Source: Cephalotus follicularis (Eukaryota > Streptophyta > Magnoliopsida > Oxalidales > Cephalotaceae). From it: a stretch of 64,000 nt of DNA. Under the pieces are notes generated by a model. It was given only the letters and a program-made list of their open reading frames with translations. It searched no databases and was not told where the DNA came from. The translations under genes and the position numbers were made by a program. The stretch covers positions 673,776-737,775 of the forward strand of contig BDDD01000276.1 of assembly GCA_001972305.1 (NCBI GenBank). Direction: 5' to 3'. Shown here one piece after another: positions 59,833 through 64,000 of this stretch; position 1 is the first letter of the stretch, and every line of letters starts with the position of its first letter.

Positions 59833-61415
59833 TCATCTTTTTGGTACCCGAAAGGTTTTGGGTCCTTCTGCATTAGTAGGAAAAGTTCTTTTCGAAACCC
59901 ATATCCTTTTAAACTTTGTATTTGTTCTTGTACACCAACAAGTTGTAGAAACATGTCCAAACTTTCCATGATAATTGCAATTAACCATATTCTTTTTTCC
60001 ATCCAACAATTTATTAAAATGTTGTACCTTGTTCATTTCATCAATGCCTAAATCGGATTTGTCAAATACACAACCTTGCATTCCTAGCAACTTATCCAGT
60101 TTATTACTACTATCCAAAAATTTTGAAAATGTCTTTTTCAAATCATCAATTTCAATCTTTAGTTCTAAATTCTCTTTTTCAAAGGCATAATTCTTTTCAA
60201 CTAAGCATTCATCATTTTTTATTTCCAAAATATGATTTTTCAATTCAACATTTTCTTTAGCTCTATCATTAGCTTTTTTTTTTTAAAGAATTGATACTCT
60301 CTATTAAGATCATCCAATACGTCTATCAATTTATTATATTCATTTTGAAGATCATTATAACTAAGGGATGAAGAATATACCTCATTTTCATCTTCCATAG
60401 CCATAAAAGCAATGTTGGCAATTTCCTTGTTTTCGTCCTCGTCCGAACTTGAATCATCGCTATCGCTCCATGTTGCGATCATAGCTTTCTTTTTGTCCTT
60501 TTTCTTATTTAATTTAGGACAATCTGGTCTTATGCGACCAGGTTTGTTACATTCATAACAAATCACTTCTTTTTCATCATTGTCACTTTTACTTGAATCT
60601 CCTTTTGACTGAAACGTTTTTAATTGCTTCTTTGAAATTTTTTTTTTGTCAATTAGGATTCTTCTAATCCTCTTTCTAAGTAAAGCCATTTCATGCTCAT
60701 CTCTTTCCTCGTCTTTTGACGCTTTCAAGGCAATCGTCTCTTTCTTTGGCTCATTCCTTGCTTGATCATTCATTCTAAGCTCATGTGTCATCAAGGATAC
60801 CAGCAAGTCTTCTAAAGGCAAAGTTGATAAATCTTTCGCTTCCTCTATTGCTGTGACTTTTGATTCCCATGATTCTTGTAGGTACCTAAGAATCTTCCTT
60901 ACAAGTTTATGGTTAGTGTATACCTTTGCAAGACCTTTTAGAGCATTAATAATATCATTGAAATGAGCATACATACTAGAAATATTTTCATTCTCAAGTA
61001 TAGTAAATAGCTCATAATCATGCACTAATCGGTTTATCTTGGTGTCCTTTACCTTGTTGGTTCCTTCGTCAGTAACCATTAGCCTATCCCACATTTGCTT
61101 TGCAGAATCAAGGGATGAAACACTGTTGAATTCACTAGGACTCAAAGCACAAAATATAACATGTTTTGCCTTAGCATTCAACTCAAGCAATTTATAGTCA
61201 CGATCATTAAACTCATTATTCATTTTCAGAATCCTTTGACCATCAACTAATTTAGTGGGAATTTCAGGACCATTTGTAATTATATTCCACACCTGATAAT
61301 CAAAAGATTGAATAAAAATGGTCATACGAGTTTTCCAATAACTGTAATTGTTTCCATCAAAGTTAGGGGGAATGTTGATAGATTGACTCACATTATCATT
61401 AAAAAAGGTTGCCAT
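59833..61415 (-). pseudogene. Sirevirus-like copia gag
   Basis: Start MATFFNDNVSQSINIPPNFD at 61415, close to the primer site. The first part (60240-61415, 391 codons) has NYSYWKTRM, a long helical gag domain (UBN2/copia type, KVTAIEEAKDLSTLPLEDLL), and the zinc knuckle CYECNKPGRIRPDC, where arginine replaces the conserved histidine. A frame change in an A-run (60274-60283) leads to the second part (59833-60243), with a coiled stretch (ENLELKIEIDDLKKTFSKFL, SSNKLDKLLG), a second cysteine-histidine motif (CNYHGKFGHVSTTC) and EGPKTFRVPK. This extended gag is characteristic of Sireviruses. Pol does not follow. Confidence 0.9.
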
Positions 61416-61449
61416 AGGATCAAACTAATTTCAATTAAGATTAACAATT

Positions 61450-61470
61450 AGAACCTCTCTCATACCAAGT
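61450..61470 (-). promoter_or_regulatory. Primer-binding site of Sirevirus-like element
   Basis: The minus strand reads CTTGGTATGAGAGAGGTTC next to the LTR end CCATCA; initiator-Met tRNA type with one central difference. Confidence 0.7.
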
Positions 61471-61471
61471 G

Positions 61472-62314
61472 ATGGTCCATAAAAAGCAACCAAGAGGGGG
61501 GTGAATTAGTTATGCGGAAAATAACCACCCTTTTTAGGATTAAAAACAAAAATGATAATATCAATCAAAACACAAATGACAATAAAATAATTTACAAATA
61601 AAGTAAAAAGTAAGAGAAGAGAGATGCAAACTATTTTATAGTGCTTCGGCAAACCGTGCCTACGTCCACTCTCCCAAGCCGCACTTGAATTTCCACTAGA
61701 ATGTAATCCCCCGATCACAAATAGTAACTCTTTATTTTTACAAGATGAATCCAAACTTCAATTTTTGCGAGCTAAAGTCTAACTCAGATTTTTAAAGCTA
61801 AATCCTAACTTTTGAGTAAGGTACTAACGACCTTGGGTTACACAAATAAAAGGTTGTGTGTTTGTGTTTTTTGTTACCTCTAAAAGGTTGTATATTAAAA
61901 TGAAGCTCAGAAAACAATACCAAAATATATAACAAGACCAAAAGCTCTTAAGAATGATAAAACACTTGTAGGTTTGCTTTTATACTTTGCTTGATTCTCA
62001 CTTGATTTTGATTGATGAATTCAGCCTCTATTTATAACCTTCAAAAGCATGTAGTCATTGCTAAAGTCCAGGAATCATCATAAAGCCGTTTGAATCAAGT
62101 ATGGAAAGGATCACACAATTTCAGCACCTTCAATTTTTGCAGATTTCATGGCTGGCTATCATTGGCGTTGACGTGTACGCATGGCATTGACGCCTATCTT
62201 CTTATGCGTTAACTCCTGTGGCTTTCTGCGTTGATACTCCAACCTCTTGTTCATCTTTAGTTCTATTTACGTTGACGTGCATCCATGGCGTTGACGCTAA
62301 AATCATTTGAGTTG
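61472..62314 (-). mobile_element. 5' LTR of Sirevirus-like element (cut by a gypsy LTR)
   Basis: Matches 56088-56930. It stops at TTTGAGT where the left copy continues TTTGAGTTGACTCC; the break is the insertion of the gypsy LTR at 62315. Minus-strand TATAAATAGAGG at 62025-62036. Confidence 0.9.
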
Positions 62315-62475
62315 TGTGACGATCCGAATTCCCTTTTGTACTGTTCATGCGTACATCGTACTGTATTGGACCGTACTGAACTGTTTTGAATTGAGGTATT
62401 CTAATACCTATTGATATTGTATTGATCATATGCATGTATAGTCGGGATTTTGGGCGGAGTTTTGGATAGTTGATC

Positions 62476-62498
62476 GAATTGACTATATAAGTCAATTC
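62476..62498 (+). promoter_or_regulatory. TATA box inside a perfect inverted repeat
   Basis: GAATTGACT and AGTCAATTC (9 bp, perfect) flank ATATA, giving CTATATAAG on the coding strand. A pyrimidine run follows at 62500-62570. Confidence 0.7.
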
Positions 62499-62532
62499 TT
62501 TCTCTCCTTACTCTCACATTTCTCATTTTTCC

Positions 62533-62541
<9 letters not shown>

Positions 62542-62569
<28 letters not shown>
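62542..62569. repeat. (TC)n microsatellite
   Basis: About 14 uninterrupted TC units just downstream of the TATA element of the LTR. Confidence 0.95.
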
Positions 62570-62573
<4 letters not shown>

Positions 62574-62999
62574 TCTTGCTGGCAGCCTCCATCTTCCACC
62601 ATTGCAGCCCCGGATTTGCATCTCCTTTGACAATAACAACGATTGCAAGGAGTGGATTGGTGATTCAACGGCATAGCAACAGATTGAGTGATTGGAAGCT
62701 CAACTTTTGAAGCTTCAGTGATAGGTAGGACTTCTTTATTGAATTGCCTATTACTTTATTGATTGATTGACTGAATTGCATGATTGATTGAGTGATTGAA
62801 TTGAGTGAATTGAGGTTTTTAGGGTTTATAGCTAATCCTTGACCTAATTGTTAATTAAAGGATTGAAATTGAATTTGGAAGGTTGTAACTAGTCTTACTA
62901 ACCTCAAATGATTAATTGTAAACTTTGGTTTTCAAAGAATGGCTTTAAATTGGATTTTGACTTGAGATTGGCCCCATTTTCTGCCTAAAAATCGACTCT

Positions 63000-63315
63000 G
63001 CCTGGGAAAGACATCGACCCTTAGCCCAAATACGTCGATGTATTTTTCATCTGAGCGCTATATCCTTGATTCTGCAGCAAAGACATCGACGTCTTTCAAA
63101 GACATCGACGTCTTTGCCTCGAGATGTCTCTCCCATGGAAAGACATCGATGCCGAACATCGATGCGCATTCTCAGGCTGTTTTTATTGAATAGCGCTGAG
63201 GCCTTTCTCCAAGGACATCGACATCTTTGGCCAGTTCTCTACATAAATAGGGAAAGACATCGACGTATTTCCACCATTTTAAAGAGGAGTCGATGTCTCT
63301 CACAAACGACATGGA
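63000..63315. repeat. GACATCGACGTC word cluster in right-edge LTR
   Basis: About ten words (GACATCGACGTC twice at 63083-63115, GACATCGATGCC, ACATCGATGCGC, GACATCGACATC, GACATCGACGTA, GTCGATGTCTC). This matches the B1 and B2 clusters on the other strand. Confidence 0.85.
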
Positions 63316-64000
63316 CGCCAAATGTACTGAAAGGAGTTTTTAACTATTTTAAAGCTAGTTTTCAACTTCTTTTCACATCGCCACTTGAGCGGAGCCTCAC
63401 TTGAGGTGTTCAAGTGTTTGAAAACAATTTTAATGATTGCACTGACTGATTGATTGTTTGAGTCATGAGTGTTGCTGTGAGTCTAAGTCGGTAAAATGGA
63501 TGCACGTTCCCATCCCTCCAATAGGCACCACCACTTATAGGCTTTGCTTCGACATTGTATTGATACATTGATCGATTGCTTGTTCCATGAGTGTAGTTGT
63601 GAGTCTAAGTCGGTACGATGGACGCACGTTCCCGTTTCTCCATTGGACACCACCACTTATTGACTTTACTTAATATTGTATTGACTCGATTGATTGATTG
63701 ATTGTATTGTATGGATCCTATAGAGCGACCTTGTCGTTTACGTCGACATGTTAGGTCGACTTTGTCCACCTATTCCATCGATCATTTCTTGTATTGTATT
63801 GTCTTGCTGACGAGCATGATTGATTGACGATTGACGCTCGCTGAAGGCCGTAGCTCGCTAACGACATCAGTAGCTCCCTCAGTTGTAGCTCATCGAGATT
63901 GTATTGACCCAGCCATAGGCTGGGAGATCTATGTGTTCCAGACCTGATCAGTCTGAGAACCATAGGTAGATCTCCCACCCTTTTTGAAGGCCTACCTTCC

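Larger units (their letters stand above)
62315..64000 (+). mobile_element. A/B-family chromovirus LTR, plus strand, runs off window
   Basis: Starts TGTGACGATCCGAATTCCC, the reverse complement of the A/B LTR end GGAATTCGGGTCGTTACA. It continues with the same features in reverse order: TATA inverted repeat (62476-62498), (TC)n, GACATCGACGTC word cluster (63000-63315), GTAGCTC repeats and the AGATCT stem-loop. The words place it in the B subfamily. Its end and internal region lie beyond 64000. Confidence 0.9.

Overview
This window is plant repetitive DNA. I recognise no host protein gene, rRNA or tRNA gene in it. It is a nest of LTR retrotransposons of both Ty3/gypsy type (chromovirus with Tekay/Del-like features, plus an Athila/Tat-like LTR) and Ty1/copia type (Sirevirus/SIRE-like), most of them broken. 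The initiator-Met-tRNA-type primer sites (TGGTATCAGAGC and variants), chromodomain-bearing gypsy pol and Sirevirus-type leaders indicate a flowering plant, probably a eudicot with a large repeat-rich genome. I cannot name the species.

Layout. 1-6192: scrambled minus-strand gypsy remnant (gypsy-1) and its 3.8 kb LTR (X1), which lies in a copia LTR fragment (6193-6570). 7140-10172: 3' end of a Y-type LTR, then the 3' tail, polypurine tract and LTR of an Athila/Tat-like element. 10186-10352: plus-strand chromodomain fragment. 10353-21354: a nearly complete minus-strand chromovirus (gypsy-2) with two long LTRs; its gag-pol frame is cut by twelve stop codons that all fit C-to-T change, plus one frameshift. 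21355-51797: a plus-strand Y-type LTR (Y3) split by two insertions. The first is solo LTR X2 (23097-28757, TSD CATAC), itself split by solo LTR Y2 (25839-28550). The second is a 22.5 kb tandem composite (28895-51415, TSD AACCT).

The composite reads LTR-internal-LTR-internal-LTR on the minus strand. Its left and middle LTRs carry the same solo LTR (B) at the same site with the same TSD (ACAAT). The right LTR lacks B, and only the middle LTR has a copia solo LTR (TSD AAAGA). This fits unequal LTR-LTR recombination after B inserted and before the copia element arrived.

51798-56082: a large copia-type leader with a primer site but no recognisable coding region. 56088-62314: a minus-strand Sirevirus-like copia element that keeps gag and a plant-transposon-protein ORF but has lost all of pol. 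62315-64000: a plus-strand LTR of the A/B family running off the window.

The most unusual signal crosses family borders. Nearly every LTR here carries a cluster of short palindromic words centred on TCGA (AGCGTCGACGCT, GACATCGATGTC, CAGTCGACTG, GAGTCGACTC) and their TTGA/TCAA derivatives. Related LTRs (A and B; Y2 and Y3; the two copia families) keep the TCGA core but differ in the arms. A further cluster lies inside the Sirevirus-like element just upstream of its extra ORF, and the copia-type leader has its own word, TTGATCAA. Palindromic repeats in the cis-region of maize Sirevirus LTRs are known. A shared core across gypsy and copia LTRs with arms replaced family by family is, to my knowledge, not a standard description. 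All boundaries were read by eye.
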